In this document: positions 28,938-36,569 of the stretch, one piece after another
Numbering within the stretch: the first letter of the stretch is position 1
How the letters are laid out: each line of letters starts with the position of its first letter
Assembly: GCA_035686305.1 (NCBI GenBank)
Contig: DASRZP010000088.1
Location: forward strand, 1-55,598
DNA: 55,598 bases
From: Thermodesulfovibrionales bacterium
GTDB lineage: Bacteria > Nitrospirota > Thermodesulfovibrionia > Thermodesulfovibrionales > UBA9159
Direction of reading: 5' to 3'
Made by a program: the position numbers and the translations under genes
The notes under the pieces: generated by a model
Seen by the model: the letters and a program-made list of their open reading frames with translations, nothing else
What the model was told of the DNA's origin: nothing
The model's database searches: none

Positions 28938-29210
28938 TTATTTTCTTGCTTTCCTGCCGGCCTTACTCTTTCCCTCTGTCCGTTCTTTCATACTGAGAAG
29001 GCGACCCAGCAGCCGGGCGATATCATCGATTCTGCTCAGTATCGTTTCCTGCATCTTCATAATCTCATCCAATCGAGCCTTTATCTCTTCGATCTCGTCG
29101 ATTTCCTGAATATCCTTGATCTGGTCCATACCTAACTTCTCATCTCCGTTAGCCAGAAATTCGTCAGGGAAAAACGTCCCCAATTCCAGAGGCCTTTGGC
29201 AGCTGAACAT
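28938..29210 (-). CDS. Small acidic coiled-coil protein, hypothetical
   Basis: A 90-residue frame with a strongly charged central helix rich in Ile, Glu and Lys (about 28-75, heptad-like IxEIDEIEEIKARL) and a basic tail. Nothing about it is recognised beyond coiled-coil character. It is 48 nt downstream of the HEAT-repeat gene on the same strand. A weak GAAGGG site precedes the first ATG; a start at the Met of MDQIKD (about residue 28) is also possible. Confidence 0.4.
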   Translation of the reverse strand: MFSCQRPLELGTFFPDEFLANGDEKLGMDQIKDIQEIDEIEEIKARLDEIMKMQETILSRIDDIARLLGRLLSMKERTEGKSKAGRKARK

Positions 29211-29258
29211 CCCTTCAAAAACAGGGTCGCCACCAGCGGCCCATGTACCTGGCAGTCC

Positions 29259-29951
29259 TTAATTCTGCTGTGAATGATGACGAAAGACGCTCAATGCGGC
29301 CCTTGCCTGATTCCTCACCACCGTATCACTGTCCTTCTCTGCTATACGCTCCAGATAGGGAATTGCCTGAGGGTTTCCGATCTCTTCCAGGGCTTTTATC
29401 GCGCTTAATTTTATGCTCACACGTTCGTCATCCAGCACATTGAGCAAGTACGGAACTGACTTTGAACTCCTGATCTTGCCAAGCGACCTTATTGACGCCT
29501 CTCTCGTGAGAAGTTCGCGGTCATTGATGCCGCCGATGAGGGCTTCATCGAGTCGTTTGTCATCCCTGAAGTTGCCGAGGGCCGTGGCAGTGTAAGACTT
29601 TATGGCCGGACATTCCCAGCTCAGCATACTGTCATTAAAGATGTCAAGAAGACTCTCCAGTGCCTTTGGATCTCCGGTCTCGCCGAGCAATTGAATTGCC
29701 CTGACCCTGACTTCGGTATGCTCTCCTCCAAAGTTGGCCACTTCTATCAGCATGGGCAACGACCTTTCGTCCCGGGAAGCGCCCAGCTTCTCGACGCCTG
29801 CCAAACGAACCTTCCAGTCCTTGCTATTGAGGTCCTCCGTAATCTCGCGCATATCTTCCGACGCCGAGACCGTCATGGGAGATATCGTTGCTATCAAAAG
29901 CGCGACGGACACCAAAACCCTTCCGGAAAACTTGCTGCATATAGGAACCAT
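29259..29951 (-). CDS. Exported HEAT-repeat protein
   Basis: This 230-residue protein has a signal peptide (hydrophobic VLVSVALLIATISPMTVSAS near 12-31) followed by five to six HEAT-type helical repeats, each with a pattern such as VRVRAIQLLGETGDPKALESLL, IRSLGKIRSSKSVPYLLNVL and AIKALEEIGNPQAIPYLERI. The superhelix would act as a protein-binding scaffold in the periplasm. The family is too broad to name a partner. AAGGAGG lies before the ATG. It is divergent from the lipoprotein gene at 30124. Confidence 0.85.
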   Translation of the reverse strand: MVPICSKFSGRVLVSVALLIATISPMTVSASEDMREITEDLNSKDWKVRLAGVEKLGASRDERSLPMLIEVANFGGEHTEVRVRAIQLLGETGDPKALESLLDIFNDSMLSWECPAIKSYTATALGNFRDDKRLDEALIGGINDRELLTREASIRSLGKIRSSKSVPYLLNVLDDERVSIKLSAIKALEEIGNPQAIPYLERIAEKDSDTVVRNQARAALSVFRHHSQQN

Positions 29952-30054
29952 TCCATACCTCCTTCATCTTCAGGAATCCTTACCTGCTATTTTACCAAAT
30001 TATTTTACCAAAAAGTCTCGAAAAGGCGACCTCTTTTCTCATGACTTCTTCCTC

Positions 30055-30082
30055 TTGCAATGTTGCCTTCTGGTGATATAAT
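30055..30082 (+). promoter_or_regulatory. Sigma-70-type promoter before the small lipoprotein gene
   Basis: TTGCAA (30055-30060), a 16-bp spacer and a perfect TATAAT (30077-30082) precede the lipoprotein start by about 40 nt. The mRNA would have a leader with the strong ribosome site AAAGGAGGTGAT. Confidence 0.7.
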
Positions 30083-30123
30083 GTACTCGGAGAGTAAATA
30101 CGGAACGGAAAGGAGGTGATATC

Positions 30124-30504
30124 ATGAGAAAGGTGATACCATTGTTCGTATCATGTTTTGTCCTGTTTTCCCTCGTCTTCGGATGCGCTTCAAAAGATTA
30201 TGTCAAACAACAGATTGACCCTCTTGTAGACAGAATAAGCAAACTTGAGGCGAGGGTTTCGGCTCTTGAGGCCAGGATGGCAAAGGGAGGCGAGCCAATG
30301 CCCATGACGTCTGCCGAAGCGCAGGATGCGAAGAAGATGGCCATGGAAGCAAAAGCGCTGGCTGAGGAAGCTAAGAAATGCTGTGACAGAGGGGACACCG
30401 GCGCTGCTATGGATGCAGCAAAGAGAGCTGAAGCCGCTGCAAACAGGGCTGAAGCAGCTGCCGCAAAGGCAGCAAAGTCCTTTGAGCTGCAACAGAAGAA
30501 ATAG
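30124..30504 (+). CDS. Small alanine-rich, Lpp-like lipoprotein
   Basis: The 126-residue protein has a lipoprotein signal peptide ending in the lipobox LVFGC (Cys at about 21). A short coiled-coil follows (IDPLVDRISKLEARVSALEARM, about 32-54) and then a long Ala-, Glu- and Lys-rich helix (about 65-122). This resembles Lpp-type envelope spacers or alanine-zipper lipoproteins that trimerise in the periplasm. The composition is low-complexity, so family placement is uncertain. It has a clear promoter and a UUCG-hairpin terminator. Confidence 0.8.
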   Translation: MRKVIPLFVSCFVLFSLVFGCASKDYVKQQIDPLVDRISKLEARVSALEARMAKGGEPMPMTSAEAQDAKKMAMEAKALAEEAKKCCDRGDTGAAMDAAKRAEAAANRAEAAAAKAAKSFELQQKK

Positions 30505-30533
30505 AACTGTCTGCTATAGTCAAACGGCGAATT

Positions 30534-30552
30534 GGGGCCTTCGGGCCCCTTT
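30534..30552 (+). terminator. Rho-independent terminator after the small lipoprotein
   Basis: GGGGCC (30534-30539), tetraloop TTCG, GGCCCC (30544-30549) and a short TTT form a compact hairpin between two convergent genes. It overlaps the stop region of the L,D-transpeptidase gene on the other strand. Confidence 0.78.
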
Positions 30553-31523
30553 CATTTCCGTCTTCCCGAAAGAACGTCCTTTGCTCCGTCATGGGGGGCC
30601 ATGCTTTCACCCGAGATATCAACAGGTATACCACGCTTTTCTTCTGCCGCAAGATAGAGTCTTCCGGTATCAATACGTCCGAGAAACCCCTTCTTTATCA
30701 GCAGACGAACGGCCTCCTGAAAATAATTCATTCCCTGATGATCATCATGAACTTCGATATATACCCTGTGGTTCCTGAGGCCCACCTTTACGGGCTGACG
30801 AACAATCGTCACTTTAACACCAACGGGGGCAACCTGAAAAAGCTTCGGGATATCCTCGGGATAGAGCCTTATACATCCATGACTGACCCTTCTCCCGACA
30901 CCCCAGGGCTTGTTCGTTCCGTGAATGAGAATAGTTCCCAATGAAAGCCTTAATGCGTGAGAACCAAGGGGATTATCAGGCCCCGGAGGGACTACGGCTG
31001 GCAGCCACGGCTTTTCATTCTTGATAGATTCAGGAACGTGCCAGGCCGGCTGGACGATCTTCTCTACAACCCTGAACTCCCCGGTAGGGGTGTCGTTTCC
31101 CTCGCTGCCGATCCCGATGGGAAATGTCATGACGAGTCGGGACGCTCCCTGCCGGAAGAAATAGTAGAGTCGCAATTCAGAAAGATTGATAACGATCCCG
31201 TCATAGGATTCCTCATCAGGGAGTATCCATGAGTGAGGTACCGTCACCAGAGCGCCCGTTCCCGGGACAAAGGGGTCAAGGAGGGGGTTCGCATCAGCAA
31301 TCTCGTTATAACCTATTCCTGATGCCCTCGCTAGTTCGATCAACGATTCCCCATCCCTCACTCTGTGATCTCTCACCCAACCGATAACCGTACTGCCGTT
31401 ACCATATGGATAGGCTTCTGTGCCGGCCTGGAGAAGACTTGGAACAAGGAGAAAGGATAGTAACAGGAAGACCATTCCTTTCATCCTTTGTAAGGCCTGT
31501 ACATCATAACTATTAAGAGTCAT
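30552..31523 (-). CDS. L,D-transpeptidase with LysM domain
   Basis: The 323-residue exported protein has a signal peptide (about 13-32), a LysM-like peptidoglycan-binding domain (about 50-100, VRDGESLIELARASGIGYNEIADANP) and a YkuD catalytic domain. The active site is plain: HGTNKPWGVGRRVSHGCIRLY with catalytic Cys and paired His (about 205-225). A further C-terminal part of about 80 residues follows the catalytic domain. It makes 3-3 cross-links in peptidoglycan or attaches lipoproteins to it; the small lipoprotein next door is a conceivable but unproven substrate. Confidence 0.92.
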   Translation of the reverse strand: MTLNSYDVQALQRMKGMVFLLLSFLLVPSLLQAGTEAYPYGNGSTVIGWVRDHRVRDGESLIELARASGIGYNEIADANPLLDPFVPGTGALVTVPHSWILPDEESYDGIVINLSELRLYYFFRQGASRLVMTFPIGIGSEGNDTPTGEFRVVEKIVQPAWHVPESIKNEKPWLPAVVPPGPDNPLGSHALRLSLGTILIHGTNKPWGVGRRVSHGCIRLYPEDIPKLFQVAPVGVKVTIVRQPVKVGLRNHRVYIEVHDDHQGMNYFQEAVRLLIKKGFLGRIDTGRLYLAAEEKRGIPVDISGESMAPHDGAKDVLSGRRK

Positions 31524-31695
31524 TCACCTCTCCTTAAGACGTCACGATTGATCTGTGTTGTTTCATATTATACACAATCAAGCACTTTCGGATAATCTTT
31601 CGAAACCCATATTTCGCATGGTACATTCTTTTATCGCAAGAGGGCCGCTCAGGAAGTAGACAATGCTCCAAGAATCGCAGCTTAACCTATCATGC

Positions 31696-32439
31696 CTAAA
31701 ATCTATATTCTGAATTGTTCGGATCAAAGTCTGCTTCGGTGAGTCCCGCATGAAGCTTTACAGCTTCATATCCGTAACTCTCCAGCAGGGAGTCATCCCA
31801 ATCATAGATGTGCACCCTGATCGGCACTTTTGTCTCCACATCAAAATTCATCAAGGCCCGATAACAGTAATAATATTTTGTCTTATCCTTGGGAAAGATG
31901 ATCTCAACCTTTCTCGTAGTCCTTCCGTATACTTTCTCCTCGCCGTGCTCTTTAATATTAACCTCTTGGGCGTTTGTGCTCTTCTTCAGGTTCGTTCTCA
32001 TGAGTTTGACAAGGTTTTCAAGCCCGGAATCCGTAATAGGATGTCGGCTGCCCTTCATAATTAAAGTACCTTTGGGATCGATATTTAGCGTTATCATCCC
32101 TGCAATGCCGCATTCGCGAACCTTTATGAGATTGTCATTATATCCTTCGGCATAGAGCGCTTCGCGCCCTTTATAAGGTTCTTTTATCCATTTCATATAG
32201 ACCTTGAAAGGTTTTTTAAATTTAAGAAAGATAGTTTCTTCGTCAGTCAGTCTCTGTTGTATCCTCTCCCGTTTATGAAAAATTGCAGTATAGCTGTCCG
32301 TTCCTTCGAGTGTCGACTCAGCCTCATTTAGCCAGTTTTCAAGATCTCTCTTATCATATGCTCCGACTAGCGACGCACAAAATGCAAAGACAAGCAACAA
32401 GAAGATGATGCCACCCATCAACTTCCGATTATGCATCAT
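31696..32439 (-). CDS. DUF1571-family exported protein
   Basis: This 247-residue protein has an N-terminal signal peptide or anchor (about 7-27) and a fold like outer-membrane lipoprotein sorting proteins, of the DUF1571 family. The recognisable parts are a stretch EETIFLKFKKPFKVYMKW, and YYYCYRALMNFDVETKVPIRVHIYDW near 195-220. No function is established for the family; a role in lipid or lipoprotein handling is a guess from the fold. GGAGGT lies just before the ATG. Confidence 0.75.
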   Translation of the reverse strand: MMHNRKLMGGIIFLLLVFAFCASLVGAYDKRDLENWLNEAESTLEGTDSYTAIFHKRERIQQRLTDEETIFLKFKKPFKVYMKWIKEPYKGREALYAEGYNDNLIKVRECGIAGMITLNIDPKGTLIMKGSRHPITDSGLENLVKLMRTNLKKSTNAQEVNIKEHGEEKVYGRTTRKVEIIFPKDKTKYYYCYRALMNFDVETKVPIRVHIYDWDDSLLESYGYEAVKLHAGLTEADFDPNNSEYRF

Positions 32440-32815
32440 TACCTCCTATTATCCTGATTACCTCTTATTATCCCAGGCATTCTCTCCTCACCGTGGTGAT
32501 CATGGCCGGCTTAAGGTTTTCTTCAGTATATCATAGCTAATGAGCAGAGAAGATGATGTTGCTGCCTGGATTCATTTTTTCCAAAAGAGTGTTTCTGCTT
32601 GACAGCGGTCGGATAGTCAGAGTAGAAAAAATATGTTTTTTGGGGGGAACTCATGTTAGACGGAAAACTCGATAGCATTACAAAAGTTATATTAGCCGAC
32701 CGCGATTATACGAGACATCGAGTAGTTACGCCCGACACGACATCTATGGTGGATTGCGAAGGATGAAGAATGCCGGAGTTATCGAGTTATAATAACTCGT
32801 TAATGAAATCGTCCG
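32440..32815. other. Long intergenic stretch upstream of the toxin-antitoxin genes
   Basis: About 400 bases lack a convincing gene. A 37-codon frame from 32653 has no recognised similarity and is probably not a gene. A perfect palindrome, CGAGTTAT-A-ATAACTCG, lies at 32783-32799, 33 bp before the -10 spacer operator of the toxin gene and may be a second operator or a hairpin. The stretch is more AT-rich than its surroundings, which suits recently acquired DNA. Confidence 0.5.
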
Positions 32816-32844
32816 TTGCCAAAAGGCACACAATGTGCTATTCT
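32816..32844 (+). promoter_or_regulatory. Promoter with embedded operator for the BrnT/BrnA-like pair
   Basis: TTGCCA (32816-32821), exactly 17 bp, and TATTCT (32839-32844) form a sigma-70-type promoter. The inverted repeat GCACA-CAA-TGTGC (32826-32838) fills the spacer, as expected for an autorepressed toxin-antitoxin promoter. The ATG at 32853 is 8 nt after the -10, so the mRNA would be nearly leaderless. Confidence 0.65.
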
Positions 32845-32852
32845 ATCAATAG

Positions 32853-33131
32853 ATGAAGCATATCAATTGGAATACAGAAAAGAGTCTGAAACTTAAAGAA
32901 TCAAGAGGCATTTGTTTTGAGGATATTGTTTTCTATATTGAAAAAGGCGACATTTTAGATGACTATCTACACCCGAATCGGAAAAGGTATCCGGAACAGC
33001 GGATAATGGTAATCGGAATAAATAATTATGCTTATCTTGTCCCATATGTCGAGGATGCAGAAGAAATATTTCTGAAAACCATTATCCCCAGTAGAAAGGC
33101 AACAGATATTTATTTCGGAGGAGAGAAATGA
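32853..33131 (+). CDS. BrnT-like toxin
   Basis: This 92-residue protein looks like a BrnT-type ribonuclease toxin: an N-terminal INWNTEKSLKLKESRGICFEDIV block, a central strand region EQRIMVIGINNYAYLVPYV and the ending TIIPSRKATDIYF, which parallels the ISARKA motif of the family. BrnT cleaves RNA and is held inactive by BrnA. There is no ribosome binding site before the ATG. The antitoxin gene follows with a 4-nt overlap. The AT-rich composition differs from the neighbours and suggests acquisition. Confidence 0.7.
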   Translation: MKHINWNTEKSLKLKESRGICFEDIVFYIEKGDILDDYLHPNRKRYPEQRIMVIGINNYAYLVPYVEDAEEIFLKTIIPSRKATDIYFGGEK

Positions 33132-33406
33132 AAGCTAAATTAACTAAAGAAGAACAGGAAATTTTGGACAGTTTTGAGAAAGGCGAATGGATTCCGGTTA
33201 AGAACCTTTCAAAAAGAAAAGCCGAACTGATGAAGTATGCACGGAATACTCTTAAAAAAGATAAAAGGCTGAATATAAGAATTTCCGAAAGAGACCTGAC
33301 TGAATTGCAAAAGAAGGCGGTGAGCGAAGGCTTGCCTTATCAGACATATGTTTCCAGTATAATTCATAAATTTGTGACTGGAAAACTGGTGGAGGCAAAA
33401 AATTAG
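33128..33406 (+). CDS. Antitoxin partner of the BrnT-like toxin
   Basis: The 92-residue protein overlaps the toxin stop by 4 nt (ATGA). Its N-terminal half is charged and would be the toxin-binding part; the C-terminal half, with RLNIRISERDLTELQKKAVSEGLPYQTYVSSIIHKF, is a ribbon-helix-helix-type DNA-binding domain as in BrnA/CopG antitoxins. It probably binds the inverted repeat in the promoter and represses the pair. Naming as BrnA is by context rather than by strong similarity. Confidence 0.7.
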   Translation: MKAKLTKEEQEILDSFEKGEWIPVKNLSKRKAELMKYARNTLKKDKRLNIRISERDLTELQKKAVSEGLPYQTYVSSIIHKFVTGKLVEAKN

Positions 33407-33458
33407 GCTGCTAACAAATCACTCGTGCGGATGGCAGTCGTTATGCGGCGGCATTTCA

Positions 33459-33668
33459 TCATTCAAATTCAGAGCGGTGGATGCCGGACTGCCGTATGAT
33501 AGACTGCAGGGTGCCAATTCTGATCTCATGATGTGCCAGGGACTGGAATAGTAATCGTACTGTCTTCTGCATAACGATGTGGCTTCCTCTCCTTCTCACC
33601 TCGGTGAAGCCATGCCGGGCAAGAATCGCACAGACCTCTCTCCCGGACAATAGACGAAGTTTACCCAA
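33459..33668 (-). pseudogene. hicA: HicA-like toxin with two compensating frameshifts
   Basis: The 69-residue frame begins like HicA (GKLRLLSGREVCAILARHGF, RRRGSHIVMQ, with the catalytic His) and ends like HicA (HHEIRIGTLQSIIRQSG). The stretch between them, codons for VRLLFQSLA, does not fit, but the same bases (33535-33558) read in another frame give TITIPVPG, the expected family core. Two extra bases before and one after this patch therefore shift the frame out and back. The start is a TTG. Activity is doubtful, since part of the RNA-binding fold is altered. It abuts a HicB-like remnant. Confidence 0.65.
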
Positions 33669-33846
33669 CCGCTACCTCAATATGCGTAACAAATATATCG
33701 CCGGGAGAGGCGGTTTCAAAAAATAATTCTAACTCTCTTATCACTAATGATGAGCTATCACTGTGCTTCATTCTTTCACTTTGAAAATAATATCCCCTGT
33801 TTCTGTCCACCGATATTTTCATAATTGTTATCAGACTTCTTCCCAT
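33661..33846 (-). pseudogene. Decayed HicB-like antitoxin remnant
   Basis: A 61-residue frame overlapping the 5' end of the HicA-like gene. Its end, ELFFETASPGDIFVTHIEVAVG, and an early GYYF stretch recall HicB-family antitoxins of this toxin type, but the central part is short and unlike them. The position directly upstream of hicA supports the reading. It is probably a deletion-damaged gene; an intact unrelated small protein cannot be excluded. Confidence 0.4.
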
Positions 33847-33951
33847 GAGGTGTCGAGCGTTTAAAAAGAAGGAAACAAGCCCTTTCCGATTGCATCCCTA
33901 TCTACGAATCTGTTATATTCAACCGTTCTTTCAGATGGAGGATTCTGTCCG

Positions 33952-34947
33952 ATGAGTTACATATCTATCATAGGCGCCGGAAGCTGGGGGACTACCCTCT
34001 CCTGCCTCCTTGCAGAGAAAGGGTATGACATCTCGCTCTGGGTACATGAGAGGGACCTCTGTGAGGAGATGAAGATCACGAGGGTCAACAGGACCTATCT
34101 GCCAGGGGTCACCGTTCCTGATGACGTTGCCATCACGAATGATCTCAGCACAGCCCTCAGGAACGCCCGGTATGTACTCAATGTGGTACCGACGCAATAC
34201 ACGAGAGAAATCATCACGAGTGCCGTTCCATACATCGCGGACGGCGCAGTCATAATCAACGCCTCAAAGGGCATAGAAAAGAAAACCCTTCTCACCGTCT
34301 CGTCCATCATAAGAGAGGTGACGAGTCATCAGGTCGCCGTGCTCTCAGGCCCAAGTTTCGCCCTTGAGGTTGTAAGGAAACTCCCGACGGCTGTCACCCT
34401 CTCCTGCCAAGATGCGTCTACTGCCTTACTCTTGCAGGAGATCTTTAATACCCACTATTTCAGGGTTTATACCCATGATGATGTCCTGGGAGTCGAACTG
34501 GGCGGGGCTCTGAAGAACGTGATAGCGATTGCATCAGGCATCTGCGACGGTCTTGAACTCGGACACAATGCAAGGGCCGCACTCCTGACAAGGGGTCTGG
34601 CTGAAATCGAACGCCTGGGCATAAGCATGGGTGCCGAAGAGCAGACATTCTCGGGTCTCAGCGGACTTGGGGACCTTATCCTCACTTGCACCGCTCATCT
34701 TTCCCGGAATTATACCGTCGGCAAGAAACTCGGTCAGGGCATGAAGCTGAACGATATCCTTGCTGAGACGATGAGCGTGGCCGAAGGAGTGGCCACCGCA
34801 GAATCGGCGTACGAACTCTCTCAAAAATACGACGTGCAGATGCCGATCGTAGAACAGATCTATATGGTCCTTTACAAAGACAAGTCGCCCGCCCTCGCCG
34901 CAAACGACCTGATGAACCGTACTCTCAAGACCGAGTTTCATGGATAG
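33952..34947 (+). CDS. gpsA: Glycerol-3-phosphate dehydrogenase [NAD(P)+]
   Basis: GpsA reduces dihydroxyacetone phosphate to sn-glycerol-3-phosphate for phospholipid synthesis. The 331-residue protein has the N-terminal dinucleotide loop IIGAGSWGTTLSCLLAEKG, SGPSFALEV (about 140), the catalytic Lys in ELGGALKNVIAIASGI (about 183-198), and ARAALLTRGLAEI further on. GGAGG upstream sets the start. It is followed by larB with an 8-nt overlap, so the two are co-transcribed. Confidence 0.96.
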   Translation: MSYISIIGAGSWGTTLSCLLAEKGYDISLWVHERDLCEEMKITRVNRTYLPGVTVPDDVAITNDLSTALRNARYVLNVVPTQYTREIITSAVPYIADGAVIINASKGIEKKTLLTVSSIIREVTSHQVAVLSGPSFALEVVRKLPTAVTLSCQDASTALLLQEIFNTHYFRVYTHDDVLGVELGGALKNVIAIASGICDGLELGHNARAALLTRGLAEIERLGISMGAEEQTFSGLSGLGDLILTCTAHLSRNYTVGKKLGQGMKLNDILAETMSVAEGVATAESAYELSQKYDVQMPIVEQIYMVLYKDKSPALAANDLMNRTLKTEFHG

Positions 34948-35674
34948 CTCCCGGGTAAGGGAAATCCTCTCCGCCGTCAAATCGGGAGAGTTGTCTCCCG
35001 AAAAGGCCCTTGGAAAGCTGAAAGACCTTCCCTATGAAGACATCTCCTTTGCAAAGGTCGATCATCACAGGCATCTGAGACAGGGAATTCCGGAGGTAAT
35101 CTTCGCAAAGGGCAAGACTGCCGAAGCCATCAGGGCCATCGCCCTGTCCATGTATAAGAAGAGCAAGAGGTTTCTCATAACAAAGGCGACGAAGGAGATC
35201 TATGAGAGCCTCGATATGAAGGATGCCCTCTTCCATCCCGCCTCCGGCACAATCTCAATCGGGACAGACATCGGGGGGAGGGGCTCTGTCCTTGTTGTCT
35301 CAGCAGGGACATCCGATATACCCGTTGCTGAAGAGGCGGCGGTCACGGCCGCATTTCTCGGCAGCAAGACAGCAACAGAATACGACATTGGCGTCGCAGG
35401 CATTCACCGGCTCCTCGACAAGAGAACCCTTCTCTCCTCAGCGAGGGTCATTGTAGTTGTCGCCGGAATGGAAGGCGCCCTGCCCTCCGTCGTCGGCGGA
35501 CTCACCGATAGACCGGTCGTCGCAGTGCCGACGTCAACCGGCTATGGAACGAGCCTCGGAGGCCTCACCGCTCTCTTTGCGATGCTGAACTCCTGCGTCC
35601 CGGGTATCGCCGTCATGAACATTGACAACGGCTTCGGCGCCGGGTGTCTCGCCCACAAGATAAATACGCTATAA
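34940..35674 (+). CDS. larB: LarB, nickel-pincer cofactor biosynthesis carboxylase
   Basis: LarB carboxylates and hydrolyses nicotinic acid adenine dinucleotide, the first step in making the nickel-pincer cofactor of lactate racemase-type enzymes. The 244-residue protein ends with a PurE-like domain: SAGTSDIPVAEEAAVTAAFLG (about 114-134), DIGVAGIHRL, and the C-terminal GYGTSLGGLTALFAMLNSC...NIDNGFGAG pattern. The N-terminal 100 residues match the LarB-specific extension. LarC and LarE are not in the window. It overlaps gpsA and is followed 7 nt later by a cation transporter. Confidence 0.92.
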   Translation: MDSSRVREILSAVKSGELSPEKALGKLKDLPYEDISFAKVDHHRHLRQGIPEVIFAKGKTAEAIRAIALSMYKKSKRFLITKATKEIYESLDMKDALFHPASGTISIGTDIGGRGSVLVVSAGTSDIPVAEEAAVTAAFLGSKTATEYDIGVAGIHRLLDKRTLLSSARVIVVVAGMEGALPSVVGGLTDRPVVAVPTSTGYGTSLGGLTALFAMLNSCVPGIAVMNIDNGFGAGCLAHKINTL

Positions 35675-35681
35675 TTTCCTT

Positions 35682-36566
35682 ATGCACCACGATGGAGAAA
35701 GACGTCTCACCCTATCCTTCTCGATAACGCTTCTGATCCTCGTTGCGGAGGTTGCGGGAGGACTGCTGAGCAACAGTCTTGCTCTCCTCAGTGATGCCGG
35801 ACATGTCCTGACCGATGCCTTCGCCCTCGGCTTGAGCATAATCGCGATGAAAATAAGCCGAAGACCTTCAGATTATCGGGCAACCTACGGGTACCAGCGT
35901 GTCGGTCTCCTCGCGGCAGTGGCAAACGGTATCAGCCTTCTCGCCATATCAGGATTCATCTTCTATGAAGCCTACCAACGTTTTGTGGCGCCACCCTCCG
36001 TTGATGTCCCGCTGATGCTCGGGATCGCGGCCTTCGGACTCGCCGGCAACATCGCCATGGCCTTGATCATCGGCCATAGACATGAAGACCTGAATATCAG
36101 GAGTGCCTGGCTCCATGTACTGGGAGACACCCTGTCGTCCCTCGGTGTCATTCTGTCCGGTCTCGTCATCTACTTTACGAAATGGCCTTACGCAGACCCC
36201 CTTGCCAGTGTCATCATCGGCATCGTCATTATCACAGGGGGCACAAGGGTGGTGAAAGAGGCCCTCCTCATATTCCTCGAGATGACGCCTGCCGGCTTCC
36301 ATGCAGAAGAGATCGCAAAGAAGATCTGCAATATGCCTGAAGTGATGGGCGTGCATGACGTCCATATCTGGTCTGTCGCCCACAGGAAAATTGCCTTTAC
36401 AGCCCATATCTGGGTCCATGACCAGAAGTTAAGCGAGGCTGAAGGGATTCGGAAAGCGATCGAGACGTTGCTCATGGATATGGGGATCAACCACATCATC
36501 CTTCAGTTTGAGTGCGCCGAATGCGCCGAGAACGAACTCTACTGCCAGATCCATGCAAAGGAGTAA
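35682..36566 (+). CDS. Cation diffusion facilitator (zinc-type) transporter
   Basis: This 294-residue protein has six membrane segments and the CDF family metal sites: SDAGHVLTDAFAL in the second segment and HVLGDTLSSLG in the fifth, both with the HxxxD layout of zinc transporters such as ZitB/CzcD. The C-terminal cytosolic domain has VHDVHIWSV and ends in a Cys-rich ECAECAENELYC. It should export Zn2+ or related cations in exchange for protons. A TATAAT box lies at 35670-35675, six nt before the ATG, and there is no ribosome site, so the gene may have its own leaderless transcript besides read-through from larB. Confidence 0.9.
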   Translation: MHHDGERRLTLSFSITLLILVAEVAGGLLSNSLALLSDAGHVLTDAFALGLSIIAMKISRRPSDYRATYGYQRVGLLAAVANGISLLAISGFIFYEAYQRFVAPPSVDVPLMLGIAAFGLAGNIAMALIIGHRHEDLNIRSAWLHVLGDTLSSLGVILSGLVIYFTKWPYADPLASVIIGIVIITGGTRVVKEALLIFLEMTPAGFHAEEIAKKICNMPEVMGVHDVHIWSVAHRKIAFTAHIWVHDQKLSEAEGIRKAIETLLMDMGINHIILQFECAECAENELYCQIHAKE

Positions 36567-36569
36567 CCG

